The position numbers were made by a program, and so were the translations under genes. Below are positions 10,941 through 21,587 of a stretch of 64,000 nt of DNA, in pieces. The stretch comes from Theropithecus gelada. Its lineage: Eukaryota; Chordata; Mammalia; Primates; Cercopithecidae. The notes beneath the pieces are model-generated. The model saw only the letters and a program-made list of their open reading frames with translations. It was not told the origin of the DNA and made no database searches. The stretch spans positions 66,647,196 through 66,711,195 of the forward strand of contig NC_037668.1 of assembly GCF_003255815.1 (NCBI RefSeq). Reading direction: 5' to 3'. How positions within the stretch are numbered: the stretch's first letter is position 1; each line of letters begins with the position of its first letter.

Positions 10941-11285
10941 AGGAAATAATGAGGAAAAAATACATTTACTATACATTAAGTGGAAGTGGATCATCATAAA
11001 GATTTTCATCTTCATCATTTTCATGTTGACAGGCTGAACTGAAGAGAAAGAGGAGGAGTTGGTATTACTATTCAAGGGTGGCAGAGGGAGAAGAGATGGA
11101 GGAGGTAGAAGGGGAGGCAGGAGATGCAAGCGCACCCATTGTAACTTTCTGGAAATACATTTTAATATATGTCTGTCTTAGTTTTTTGCTTTTCATTTCT
11201 CTGACATTGTTTCTATATGATACCAACTTTTTTTCCACCATTTGCTTTCATTTCAGTGACCATATTATGGAAGAGTCCATGTCAT

Positions 11286-11425
11286 AAAAGTTCTAGCTAT
11301 TCAGGAGGCTGGGGCCAGAGAATCCCTTCAGGAGGCCAGGAGTTTGAGATTGCAGTGAGCTCTGATTGTGCCACTGCACTCCATGATAGAGTAAGGTCCT
11401 GTTTCTAAAAGTAAAAAAAAATACA
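11286..11425 (+). mobile_element. Alu right-arm fragment
   Basis: 'AGCTATTCAGGAGGCTGGGG' to 'TAAGGTCCTGTTTCTAAAAG' is a single diverged right monomer, AluJ-like. Confidence 0.75.
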
Positions 11426-11515
11426 TACACACAGAAACAAACAAACCCAGAAGCCAAAGGCAGTCTCCCTTCTTCCAGACTGTCTAATGTCAACTTGTTT
11501 TCTGCTATTATTGCT

Positions 11516-11813
11516 TTTTTTTGTTTTTTGAGATGGAGATTCACTCTTATTGCCCAGGCTGGAGTACAATGGCATGATCTCAGCTCACTGCAACCTCCAC
11601 CTTCTGGGTTCAAGTGATTCTCCTGCCTCAACCTCCCGAGTAGCTGGGATTACAGGCGCCCACCACCACGCCTGGCTAATTTTTGTATTTTTAGTAGAGA
11701 TGGGTTTTCACCATGTTGGTCAGGCTGGTCTCGAATTCCTGACCTCAGGTGATCTGCCCTCCTCGGCCTCCCAAAGTGCTGGGATTACAGGTGTGAGTCA
11801 CCATGCCCGGCCC
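11516..11813 (-). mobile_element. Alu (AluS-type) inside the transposase
   Basis: Antisense full-length Alu. The Tigger C-terminal coding frame is broken on both sides of it. Confidence 0.93.
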
Positions 11814-11837
11814 TGGAATTACTTCTTCTATGTCTTC

Positions 11838-12165
11838 TTCTTTTTTTTTTTATTTTTATTTTGAGATGGAGTCTCGCTCTGTTGCTCAGGCTGGAGTGCA
11901 GTGGTGCGATCTCGGCTCACTGCAACCTCCGCTTCCCAGGTTTAAGTGATTCTCCTGCCTCAGCCTCCTGAGTAGCTGGGACTACAGGCACCCACCACCA
12001 CACCCAGCTAATTTTTGGGTTTCTTTTGTTTGTTTGTTTGTTTTTTGGTAAAGCCGGGGTTTCACCATATTGACCAGGCTAGTCTCCAACTCCTGACCTT
12101 GTGATCCACCTGCCTCGGCCTCCCGAAGTGCTGGGGTTACAGGCATGAGCCACTGTGCCTGGCCT
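11838..12165 (-). mobile_element. Alu (AluS-type) inside the transposase
   Basis: Antisense full-length Alu with an internal (TTTG)n run. Target-site copies TTCTATGTCTTCTT and TTCTTTGTCTTCTT flank it (about 11826 and 12165). Confidence 0.93.
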
Positions 12166-12948
12166 TCTTTGTCTTCTTTCTCATTATCTAGCACTGGTTC
12201 AGAAGCACTCATCTCCATCAATTCTCCTGTTAATTCCTCTGGTATGGTGTCTATTAGCTTTTGAATTTCTCCAAGATCTATATCTTGAAATCCTTTACCT
12301 TTCACCTTTTATTGCCATATGCACAATTTCTTTCATTATTTCCTTGATTGTTTCTGTTATAAATCCCGTAAAGTCAAGTAGAACATCTTGAGACAGTTCT
12401 TTTCCAGCAGGAATTTGTTGTTTCATGATGACTTCCATGTTTTATTCTGTAATAACGATGGTATCTTCAATGGTGGGATCCTTCCAGACTTTCATGATGT
12501 TCTCTCTAGCCGTGTTCTCTTCCACAGCATTGGCAATGCTTTCCATAGAGTACTACTCGTAATGAGCCCTCAGGGTCCTCATGACCCCCTGATCTAAAAG
12601 CTGAATTACAGACATTATGCTTTAGGGTAAGTAGACCGCCTGGACCCCTTTGATGTTGAACTCATGGGATTCTGGGTGGCCATGAGCATTGTCCAACATG
12701 AAAAGAATTTTAAAAGGCAGTCCCTTGCTGGTAAATTACTTCCTGACTTCAGGGACAAAGCATCAATGGAATCAATCTAGAAAAAGTGTTCTTGTATAAC
12801 CAAAAGACCGGCAGCTGGTGTTTACTTTTTCCCTTCAAGGCATGGGGATTAGCAGCTTTATAGATAAGGGCGGTCCTGATTATAAACCCAGAAGTGTTTG
12901 CACAAAACAGTAGAGTTAGCCTATCTCTTCCTGCCTTAAATCAGACAG

Positions 12949-13412
12949 GCACAGTGGCTTACACCTGTAATCCCAACACTTTGGGAGGCCGAGGTGGAAG
13001 GATCGCTTGAGCCCAGGAGTTCAAGACCAGCCTAGGCAACACAGGGGGACTTTGTCTCTATACATTTTTATTTATTTATTTTTTTTTTTTTGAGACGGAG
13101 CCTTGCTCTGTCACCCAGGCTGGAGTGCAGTGGCATGATCTCGGCTCACTGCAAGCTCCGCCTCCCAGGTTCACGCCATTCTCCTGCCTCAGCCTCCCCA
13201 GCAGCTGGGACTACAGGTGCAGCCGCCATGCCAGGCTAATTTTTTTGTATTTTTTAGTAGAGATGGGGTTTCACCATGTTAGCCAGGATGGTCTCGATTT
13301 CCTGACCTCATGATCTGCCCGCCTCGGCCTCTCAAAGTGCTGGGATTACAGGCGTGAGCCACTGCTCCCGGCTGCCTCTATAAAATTTTTAAAATAAATT
13401 TTTTAAAAAAAG
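12949..13412 (+). mobile_element. Old Alu left arm split by an antisense Alu
   Basis: AluJ-like left arm at 12949-13063, then linker-like sequence resuming at 13373-13412 after the inserted antisense Alu. CTCTATACATTTT and CTCTATAAAATTTT are the decayed target-site copies. Confidence 0.75.
13064..13373 (-). mobile_element. AluY-type, antisense, nested
   Basis: Full-length antisense Alu with AluY states ('GCAAGCTCCGCCTCCCAGGT'), inserted in the older sense Alu arm. Confidence 0.92.
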
Positions 13413-13431
13413 ATATTTCACAAAAAGTATA

Positions 13432-13730
13432 AGGGGCTGTGCGTGGTGGCTCACACCTATAATCCCAGCACTTTGGGAGACCAAAGTGGGCAGATCACCT
13501 GAAGTCAGGAGTTTGAGACCAGCCTGGCTAGCACAGTGAAATGTAGTCTCTACTAACAATACAAAAATTAGCTGGGCGTGGTGTCACGTACCTGTAGTCC
13601 CAGCTACTGGGGAAGCTGAGGCAGGAGAATCACTTGAAGCTGGGGTCTGAGGTTGCAGTGAACTAGATCGCGCCACCGCACTCCAGCCTGGGCAACAGAG
13701 CGAGACTCTGTCTCAAAAAAAAAAAAAGGA
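13432..13730 (+). mobile_element. Alu (AluS-type)
   Basis: Sense dimer from 'GGGGCTGTGCGTGGTGGC' to an A13 tail. It forms a back-to-back pair with the next Alu, and the pair sits between AAAGTATAAGG copies (about 13424 and 14074) in Tigger DNA. Confidence 0.92.
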
Positions 13731-13761
13731 AAAAAAGAAAACAAAACAAAACAAAAAGGAG

Positions 13762-14071
13762 GCCGGGCACGGTGGCTCACGACTGTAATCCCAGCACTTT
13801 GGGAAGCCAAGGCAGGCGGATCACGAGGTCAGGAGATCGACACCATCCTGGCTAACACGGTGAAACCCTGTCTCTACTAAAAATACAAAAAATTAGCCGG
13901 GCATGGTGGCGGGCACCTGTAGTCCCAGCTACCAGGAGGCTGAGGCAGGAGAATGGTGTGAACCTGGGAGGTGGAGCTTGCAATGAACCAAGACCGCACC
14001 ACTGCACTCCAGCCTGGGTGACAGAGCGAGACTCTATCTAAAAAAAAAAAAGAAAGAAAAAGGAAAAGAAA
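13762..14071 (+). mobile_element. AluY-type
   Basis: Sense full-length Alu with AluY states and an A/G-rich tail. It probably inserted into the tail of the preceding Alu. Confidence 0.92.
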
Positions 14072-14433
14072 GAAAAGTATAAGGTTTTGCCCTTGCTGGC
14101 AGAGTGGCAGCAATAGTTTCCCAAATTTCCTTTTCTTTTCTTTTTTTAACAATCATCCTCACACTGGATTCATTTATCTTGAGGTGGTTACCAACTACAT
14201 CTGCAGGTGTGGTTGGTACATTGAGGTTGGTACTCAATCTGTGGTACCTATCAAGCAATTCAACTTTTTGTTGTAATGTCCTGACTTTTCTCTGCTTCCT
14301 GGGAGCACTTCCAGCATTACAAGTCACACTTAATGTGATTCTGATGGTGTTACTCGTTTATACTTTCATGTTAGCACCATGAAAAATACATGAGAACTAC
14401 GTGTTCTCGTTCAGTTAAAAAAAAAAAAAAAAA

Positions 14434-14755
14434 AGGCCAGTGAGGTGGCTCACACCTGTAAGCCCAGCACTTTGGGAGACCAAGGCAGGTGAATCACCTG
14501 AGGTTGGGAGTTTGAGACCAGCCTGACCAACATGGAGAAACACCGTCTCTACTAAAAATACAAAATTAGCCAGGCATAGTGGTGCATGCCTGTAATCCTA
14601 GCTACTTGGGAGGCTGAGGCAGGAGAATTGCTTGAACCTGGGAGGCACAGGTTGCAGTAAGCTGAGATCGCGCCATTGCACTCCAGCCTGGGCAACAAGA
14701 GTGAAACTCCGTCTCAAAAAAATAAAATAAATAAGAATAAAAAATAAAAGTAAAT
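14434..14755 (+). mobile_element. Alu (AluS-type)
   Basis: Sense dimer preceded by an A run and ending in an (AAAT)-rich tail. Confidence 0.92.
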
Positions 14756-14784
14756 TAAAAAGACATCCCTTTTTAAAAACTATT

Positions 14785-14912
14785 ATTTTAATAGAGAGAG
14801 AAATGGGGTCTCACTATGTTGCCCATGCTGGCTCCAACTCCTGGCCTCAAGCAATCCTCCCACCTCAGCCTCCCAAAGTGCTGGGATTACAGGCGTGAGC
14901 CACCACAACAGA
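14785..14912 (-). mobile_element. Alu monomer (FLAM/AluJ left arm)
   Basis: Antisense single arm: 'AGAGAAATGGGGTCTCACTA' to 'GCGTGAGCCACCACA'. No second arm is present. Confidence 0.8.
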
Positions 14913-14989
14913 GATCACTTTTTACTGTGATATGCCATCTACTGAAGAGATGAACTGCTCATGCGGAGATGATTAGTACCACACAGCAT

Positions 14990-15210
14990 TTTTTTTTCTT
15001 TTTTCTTTTTTCTTTTTTTTTTTTTTGAGATGGAGTCTCTCTCTGTCGCCCAGGCTGGAATGGAATGGCGTGATCTCGGCTCACTACAAGCTCTGCCTCC
15101 CGGGTTCACGCCATTCTCCTGCCTCAGTCTCCCGAGTAGCTGGGACTACAGGCATCTGCCACCACGCCCGGCTAATTTTTTTGTATTTTTAATAGAGACG
15201 GTGTTTCACT
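14990..15210 (-). mobile_element. AluY-type, 5' truncated
   Basis: Antisense copy lacking the first ~80 bases of the consensus. Target-site copies CACACAGCATTTT at about 14981 and 15214 confirm a true 5'-truncated insertion. Confidence 0.92.
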
Positions 15211-15399
15211 GATCACACAGCATTTTAAATAGACACTTGCAACACTTAAGCAAGGTGGCTATGAAATTATTACCATAGTACAGTATTACTACAGTTAATT
15301 TTATGAAGTTATGATTTAATGCTGCATCTTTACATTTTTTACATTTCTCTCCACTGTGAATGGCACCATGTATGGTCTGTGTTTGTGATATGTTAATGC

Positions 15400-16477
15400 T
15401 GGGAAGGGAAGAGCGTGGTCCCTTTAAATGATACAGAAATAAGGGAGGGCGTGGTCCCTGACTAGGGCTCCACTCCCACAGACCTAGGTGAGAGCAGGCA
15501 CTCCTAGCTTTGCGCCCAAATATTGCATTTCCGAAGACCACCCTGGCCCGCCACACCCGCATCCTGTGCCTATAAAATCCGGAGACCCAAGCTGGGCGCA
15601 GTGGCTCATGCCTGTAATCCCAGCACTCTGGGAGGCCGAGGCGGGTGGATCACTAGAGGTCAGGAGTTCAAGACCAGCCTGGCTGTAATTTTTGCCCTGC
15701 TAAAATTACAAAAATTAGCTGGGCGTAGTGGCACTCGCCAGTAGTCCCAGCTACTCGGGAGGCTGAGGCAGGAGAATTGCTTGAACCCAAGAGGCAGAGG
15801 TTGCAGTGAACTGAGATCGCACCACTGCACTCCAGCCTGGGCAACAGAGCGAGATTCCATCTCAAAAAAAAAAAAAAAACCAAGACCCCCAGCAAGGCAC
15901 AGAAGGTGCTGGACATTGAGAGGAGCACATCGGTGTAGGAATACACAGGCATCCAGACTTCGAGAGGAACGCACTGGCACTAACATGCCGGCAGGCCACT
16001 GACCGGTGGAACATTGTGGAGTTTGGCTGGGGCAGTCAGAGGAGAGCCCGGGACGAGTGGCCCCACTCCAGGGGAAACCCAATCACCCTTCTGGCTCCCA
16101 CATCTGTTAAGAGCTAGTTCCACTCAGTAAAACCTTGCACTCGTTCTCTAAGCCCATGTGTGATCTGATTCCTTTGGTACACAAAGGCAACAAACTCTGG
16201 GATACAGAAAGCCCTCTGTCCTTGCAACCAAGTAGAGGGTCTAATTGAGCTGGTTAGCACAAGCCACCTATAGACTAAAAGACTAAAAGAGCACCCTGTA
16301 ACACAAGCCCACTGGGGCTTCAGCTGTAAACATTCACCCCTAGACACCGCGGTGGGGTCGGAGCTCCGCAGCCTCCCCATCTGTATGCTCCCCTAGAGGT
16401 CTGAACAGCCGGGCATTGAAGAAGTGAGCCACACCCCCATCACACGCCCTATGAAACGGGACAAGGGAAGTTTCCCG
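15400..16477 (+). repeat. Solo-type LTR (ERV1-like) inside the Tigger
   Basis: The non-Alu sequence begins TGGGAAGGGAAG and ends GGGAAGTTTCCCG, a decayed terminal inverted pair. It has a TATA-like 'GCCTATAAAATCC' at about 15567, a polyadenylation-like 'CAGTAAAACCTTGCA' at about 16126 and CG-richer flanks. A sense Alu (15590-15880) sits 20 bases after the TATA box. TTAAT occurs just outside both ends (15393 and 16479) and may be a target duplication. I do not recognise the subfamily, and I see no internal retroviral genes. Confidence 0.6.
15590..15880 (+). mobile_element. Alu (AluS-type) inside the LTR
   Basis: Sense full-length Alu, the third layer of nesting: Alu in LTR in Tigger. 'GACCCAAG' and 'CCAAGACCCC' on the two sides fit the duplicated target. 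Confidence 0.92.
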
Positions 16478-16769
16478 ATTAATTTGTATCTGTAAGTTTT
16501 GATACACTTTAACTTTTTATAATAGATTTTTGTATATTTTATGATAGTAAATGAAAACATAGGCTAGTTTTGACACATTTTATGCATTCATGACATACTC
16601 AACGTTTTCTTTTTTTTTTTTTGGTATTTCTAAACTTGTTCATCTGTAAGTTTTCTCAAATTGTCACAAATGTCTAAAAATTTTTCCAATATGTTTATTT
16701 TTTAAAAATCTCAAATAAGTTGATCCATGCAGTTGAAACCTGTGTTGCTCAAGAGTTAACTGAAGTTCT

Positions 16770-17074
16770 TTCTTTTCTTTTTTTTTTTTTTCTTGAGGCG
16801 GAGTCTCGCTCTGTTACCCAGGCTGGAGGGCAGTGTCATGATCTCAGCTCACCACAACCTCCACCTCCTGGGTTCAAGCCATTCTCGGTCCTCAGCCTCC
16901 CGAGTAGCTGGGAGTACAGGCACGCACCACCATTCCGGGCTAATCTTTGTAATTTTAGTAGAGACGGGGTTTCCTCATGTTGGCCAGGCTGGTCTCAAAC
17001 TCCTGACCAAAGGTAATCTACTGACCTCAGCCTCCCAAAGTGCTGGGATTATAGGCTTGAGCCACCACTACTGG
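16770..17074 (-). mobile_element. Alu (AluS-type) at the Tigger edge
   Basis: Antisense Alu directly outside the right Tigger end. Target-site copies CTGAAGTTCTTTC (16761) and CTGAGGTTCTTTC (17075) include the last Tigger bases. Confidence 0.93.
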
Positions 17075-17224
17075 CCCTGAGGTTCTTTCTTTTATAACAG
17101 CTGGGTTTGCTGCTGCAGTTAGGAAGGTCTACTTCATACCTACATTGTACATGTGGTCTCTTCTATTTTATTCTAATATTTTTGTTCTTTAATTTTATGT
17201 TTTCATTTAAATGTAAACGTTTAA

Positions 17225-17525
17225 ACCATCTTTTTTTATTGTTTTGAAACTGAGTCTCCCTCTGTTGCCCAGGCCGGAGTGCAATGGCATGATCTCACTC
17301 ACTGCAACCTCCATCTCCCGGTTCAAGCCATTCTCGGTCCTCAGCCTCCCAAGTAGCTGGAACTATAGGTGTGCGCCACCATATCCAGCTAATTTTTGTA
17401 TTTTTATTAGAGACGGGATTTCACCATGTTGGTCAGGCTGGTCTCGAGCTCCTGACCTCAGGTAATCTGCCCACCTTGGCCTCCCAAAGTGCTGGGATTA
17501 CAAGCATTAGTCACCGCACCCGGCC
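17225..17525 (-). mobile_element. Alu (AluS-type)
   Basis: Antisense dimer. TTTAAACCATCTTTT lies at about 17220 and TAAACCATCTTTT repeats at 17526. Confidence 0.93.
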
Positions 17526-17712
17526 TAAACCATCTTTTGAAATGGTATGACATAGGGGTCAAATTATCTTTCACAATTATTTTTCTTTCGTATGGAGAAA
17601 CAGTTCAATATCATTTACTAAATGAACCACTTTTTCGCCTGGCTTATAACAAATAACACTATTGTCACATGCTGAACTTTCTTCCATACCAGGATCTAGT
17701 TCTAGATTTTCT

Positions 17713-18013
17713 TTTCTTTTCTTTTTTTTTTTGAGACAGGGTCTCATTCTGTTGCCCGGGCTGGAGTTCAGTGGCACGATCTCGGCTCACTGAAACCTCT
17801 GCCTCCCAGATTCAAGGGATTCTTCTGCCTCAGCCTCCCAAGTAGCTGGGACTACAGACATGCCACCACGCCCGGCTAATTTTTGTATTTTTTGGTAGAG
17901 ACAGCGTTTCACCCTGTTGGCCAGGCTGGTCTCAAACTCCTGATCTCAAGTGATCTGCCTGCCTTAGCCTCCCAAAGTGCTGGGATTACAGGCATGAGCC
18001 ACTGTGCCCAGCC
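17713..18013 (-). mobile_element. Alu (AluS-type)
   Basis: Antisense dimer inserted in old L1 sequence; TAGATTTTCTTTT and TCGATTTTCT flank it. Confidence 0.92.
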
Positions 18014-18230
18014 TCTCGATTTTCTATTATTTTTCCAATATTCTATTCCTATGCCAATGTTATACTAATTTGATTAGAGTAGGTTTATGAATGTTCTGAT
18101 ATCTGGTTAAGCAAGTAGCTCCCCTTCACTGTACTCCATGTTCATACTTACCTAGTTTATTCTAGGATATAAATTCTTCCATATGAATTTAAGATTATTT
18201 TAACGATTTCTTAAAAACTGCCTGCCTGGC

Positions 18231-18530
18231 CAGGTGCCATGACTCACGCCTGTAATCCCAGCACTTTGGTAAGCCAAGGCATGTGAATCACTTGAGGTCA
18301 GGAGTTCAAGGTCAGGAGCTCGAGACTAGCCTGGCCAACATGGAGAAACCCCATCTCTACTAAAAATACAAAAATTAGCCTGCCATGGTGGTAGATGCCT
18401 GCAATCCCAGCTACTTGGGAGGCTGAGGCAGGAGAATTGCTTGAACAGAGGCAGAGGTTGCCGTGAGCTGAGATTGCAACACTGCACTCCAGCCTAGGTG
18501 ACAAAGCAAGACTCCGTCTCAAACAAACAA
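18231..18530 (+). mobile_element. Alu (AluS-type)
   Basis: Sense dimer with a short internal duplication ('AGGTCAGGAG' occurs twice near 18295-18318) and an (ACAA)n tail. Confidence 0.9.
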
Positions 18531-18753
18531 ACAAAAAACCTGCCTGCCGGAATTCTCATTGGAATTGCATTAAATATAAATATTTTTAAATACTTTTGTT
18601 GTTACAACATTAAGTTTTCTTATCTAAAAACAAATAACTTTCTACTTGTCTAGCTTTGAACTTTATGTTGTTCAGTAACATTTTTATTTTATTCTTCATA
18701 TACATCCTGTGACTTTGTTCAGCTCATTTATAGGTATTTGAAAAAAACTGTTC

Positions 18754-19387
18754 ACCAGGCATGGTGGCTAACACTTGTAATCCCAGGACTTTGGGGGCTG
18801 CTGAGGCAAGAGGATTGCTTGAGGTCAGGAGCTGGAGACCAGCCTGGGCAACATAGCCAGATCCTGTCTCTACAGTTTTATCTTTATTTATTTATTTATT
18901 TATCTTTTTTTTTTTTTTTTTTTTTTTTGCTCTGGCGCCCAGGCTGGAATGCAGTCGCGAGATCTCGGCTTGCTGCAATCTGCCTCTGGGGCTCAAGTGA
19001 TCCTCCCACCTAAGCCTCCCAAGTAGCTAGCACTATAGGTGCATGCCACCACACCTGGCTTATTTTTGTATTTTTTATAGAGATGAAGTTTCACCATGTT
19101 GCCCAAGTTTTGCCATGTTGCCCAGGCCGGTCATGAACTCCTAGGCTCAAGTGATTTGCCCACCTTGGCCTCCCAAAGTGTTGGAATTACAGCAAACAAA
19201 CAAACAAAAAAAAAATTGCTTTAATTAGCCAGTCATGGTGACACTCGCCTGTAGTCTCAGCTACTCAGGAGGCTGAAGTGGGAGGAAAACTTGAGCTCTG
19301 CAGTTTAAGGCTTCAGGGAGTCCAGATTGCACCACAGCACTTCAGCCTGGGTGAGAGAGGGAGGTCCTGTCTCTACCAAAAAAAAAA
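18754..19387 (+). mobile_element. AluJ-type split by an antisense Alu
   Basis: Left arm at 18754-18880; the right arm resumes at about 19215 ('AATTAGCCAGTCATGGTGAC') and ends at 19387. High divergence and the 'CTTGAGGTCAGGAGCTGGAG' type suggest an old copy. Confidence 0.8.
18882..19200 (-). mobile_element. Antisense Alu nested in the AluJ
   Basis: Begins with an (ATTT)n plus T run (18885-18928), runs through a diverged antisense Alu with a small internal duplication of the 'CCATGTTGCCCA' block, and stops before the terminal GGCC. Confidence 0.8.
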
Positions 19388-19672
19388 TTTTTTTTTTGAG
19401 ACTGAGTCTCACTCTAGGCTGGAGTGCAGTGGCACAATTTCAGCTCACTGCAACCTCCGCCTCCTGGGTTCAAGTGATTCTCCTGTCTCAGCCTCCTGAA
19501 TAGCTGGGACTACCGGCACGCCCCACCACGCCCAGCTAATTTTTGTATTTTTAGTAGAGACAGGGTTTCACCATGTTGGCCAGGATGGTCTCGGTTTCTT
19601 GACCGCATGATCCACCCACCTCCGCCTCCCAAAGTGCTGGGATTACAGGCATGAGCCACTGTGCTTGGCCTA
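19388..19672 (-). mobile_element. Alu (AluS-type)
   Basis: Antisense Alu directly abutting the A-tail of the preceding sense Alu, so the two form a close inverted pair. Confidence 0.9.
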
Positions 19673-19704
19673 CAAAAAAATTTTTAGGATAAAAAATGTA
19701 AAGA

Positions 19705-19828
19705 TCTTTTTTTAGAGACAGAGTCTCACTGTGTTACCCAGGCTGGCCTTGAACTTCTATGCTCAAACAATCCTGCATCTGCTTCCTAAGTAGCTAGGAC
19801 TACAGGAAGTCCCACCACACCGGGCCCT
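19705..19828 (-). mobile_element. Alu monomer (FLAM-like)
   Basis: Single antisense arm, 'TTTAGAGACAGAGTCTCACT' to 'CCACCACACCGGGCC'. Confidence 0.75.
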
Positions 19829-19877
19829 GGGTATTTTATATTATTGAGAATGATTTTTTTTTTTTTTTTTTAGAGAC

Positions 19878-20330
19878 AGGTGTGTCTGGAATTGGTTCCT
19901 TCCAGTGGGTTCATGGTCTTGCTGACTTCAGGATTGAAGCCACAGATCTTCGCAGTGAGTGTTACAGCCCTTAAAGGTGGTGCGGACCCAAACAGTGAGC
20001 AGCGCAAGATTTACTGTGAAGAGTGAAAGAACAAAGCTTCCACAGCATGGAAGGAGACCCCAGTGGGTTGCCCCTGCTGGCTTGGGTGGCCAGCTTTTAG
20101 TCCCTTACTTAGCCCCACCCATATCCTGCTGATTGGTCCATTTTACAGAGCATTGATTGGTCTATTTTACAGAGTGCTGATTGGCCTGTTTTTACAGAGT
20201 GCTGATTGGTGCATTTACAAACCTTTAGCTAGACACAGAGCGCTGATTGGTGTGTTTACAATCCTCTAGCTAGACAGAAAAGTTCTCCAAGTCCCTACCC
20301 AACCCAGAAGCCCAGTTGGCTTCACCTCTC
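19878..20330 (-). repeat. LTR12-like LTR
   Basis: Diagnostic blocks include 'GTGGGTTCATGGTCTTGCTG', 'AACAAAGCTTCCACAGCATG' and repeated 'GCTGATTGG' units (five or so between 20125 and 20250), then 'TTAGCTAGACA'. GATTGG repeats are inverted CCAAT boxes, a known feature of HERV9 LTRs. The LTR is partial at its far end. Confidence 0.75.
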
Positions 20331-20339
20331 AATCCCCCA

Positions 20340-21010
20340 CCTCTAAAGAGGACACCCCAGCTGCTGTTGGGAATTGGGTGATGACTGTTCTAGCTACTTC
20401 CTGCTGGATAAGGGTGAAGAAGGGGCCCTGCAGTTATAGTGTCCTCCAGAGGGGAACGCTTTAGGCCAAAGGGCCAGTGGGTCAGTCCAGGGGTCCTCGA
20501 TAGAAGTTGTTTGTTGAGCTCATTTGAGGTTCTCTTTATAAGACCATCTGTAGCTTGATGGCCTCGATCCTAGAGGAAACAAATTTGACAAAGAGGTTAA
20601 AAATACAGGGCCCAAAGATGGGTAATAGCAAAATGGCTGTCATGGGACCTAGAAAGGGGAGTAGCCAGGTTGCCCAACTCCAGAGGTTGGTATAAGAGTT
20701 TGAAAGGGGTTGTCTGATTTCAGAAACCTTTTCCTGTAAATGCTGGGTGGCATCTAGTACTATCCCTGACTGGTTAGTGTAAAAGCAACACTCTTCCCCT
20801 AAGAAGGTGCAAAGTCATCCTTTCTCAGTAGTGAGGAGGTCTAGGCCTCGGCAGTTTTGGAGAGTCACTGCTGCCAAAGAGTCTATTTTGGATTGTAGTT
20901 ACTATCCTTGCTGGATAGATTTTGTTATTTCTTGCAAACTGTCTGAGAAATCCTTTGAGAGTATGTGGTAGTAGGATAATGCATGTTACACTGTTAACTT
21001 TTAGCAAACT
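20340..21010 (-). pseudogene. Retroviral env remnant
   Basis: Read on the minus strand, this resembles the transmembrane-subunit region of an ERV1 env gene, with short recognisable stretches between about 20700 and 20890. Frameshifts and stops interrupt it, and no complete surface or transmembrane subunit is present. Confidence 0.6.
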
Positions 21011-21049
21011 TTACTTTAGTTGAAAACCTTGTAAGTTTGGTTTTAATTT

Positions 21050-21440
21050 TTCTTTGCTAGTAATAAAAACCTCGTTCAGTCCATATTAACTTAGAGTTGG
21101 TATAGATGGCTCCTTCCTGATTCTGTAAGTACTTTAAGATTTGGCTGAGTGCAAACAACTCACACGTTTGAGCAGACCAATTATTAGGAAATTTTCCTAA
21201 CTGCTTCTGTAAGAGTTCCCTTATGCTTACTGAATACCCATTGTGTCTTTTTTTTTTTTTTTTTTCCCTTAATCCCCTGGGAGGAACCATCTCTCCTCCT
21301 GTCCTGAAGGGAGTTCTTCCTAGATCTGGTCAGACCTTTGTATGGTAATTAATTAACATTTAGATCCCCCGTTAGGAAACCTGCTGGGTTAAGGATTTTT
21401 GATAGGAAGGCTATAGGTTGTCAGTGGCCTCAGTGCTTTC
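21050..21440 (-). pseudogene. Retroviral pol (RNase H region) remnant
   Basis: A minus-strand frame at 21057-21290 contains 'AQTCELFALSQILKYLQNQE', matching the RNase H part of gammaretrovirus-like pol. Upstream sequence (to about 21440) continues in pol character but is broken. Its distance of only ~50 bases from the env remnant implies loss of integrase and most of env. Confidence 0.65.
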
Positions 21441-21587
21441 GGGTTATGCCCTTGTTTGCACTGACAACAAGGTGGTATTGGAGTATTACAGGGTCTCAGA
21501 GAAGACCTTCAATTATCAATTATAGGTTTTAAATTTAGCCTGGCTTTTAAAGGAATAGAGTACACAGTTTTTTCTTTACTACTTCCA

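Larger units (their letters stand above)
11000..14330 (-). pseudogene. Tigger transposase remnant
   Basis: This is the dead transposase gene of the surrounding transposon, read right to left. At 14080-14330 an open stretch encodes a CENP-B/pogo-type N-terminal helix-turn-helix region ('RKVRTLQQKVELLDRY'). At about 12180-12305 the acidic C-terminal block appears ('DLGEIQKLIDTIPEELTGE', 'MEMSASEPV'), and it continues at 11460-11515 ('ENKLTLDSLEEG'). At about 10960-11130 lie the serine/proline-rich tail and stop region. The middle DDE part (about 12380-12950) is out of frame and I could not confirm the catalytic acids. Alus at 11516, 11838, 12949/13064, 13432 and 13762 split the gene, so no functional product is possible. 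Confidence 0.8.
9597..16762 (-). mobile_element. Tigger-type DNA transposon, 7.2 kb with insertions
   Basis: Both ends are recognisable. The left end starts CAGTTGGTGCTT after a TA dinucleotide (9595-9596). The right end closes with 'GCTCAAGAGTTAACTG' at 16762. These are decayed versions of the CAGTTGACCCTTGAACAA inverted repeat that I associate with Tigger3/4-like elements. Subterminal blocks are also in order: 'GCAGTTGAAAATCCACATTT' at 9640, 'CTTACAATAAAGTAAGCTAG' at 10098, and the transposase remnant read on the minus strand from about 14330 down to about 11000. Roughly a dozen Alus, one microsatellite and one LTR (15400-16477) interrupt it. Subtracting them leaves an element of roughly 2.5-3 kb. 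The flanking target is TA on the left and a mutated AA on the right. Confidence 0.85.

Noticed and set aside
12155..12597. + strand frames rich in hydrophobic residues
   Set aside because: They are the antisense of the Tigger transposase C-terminal region.
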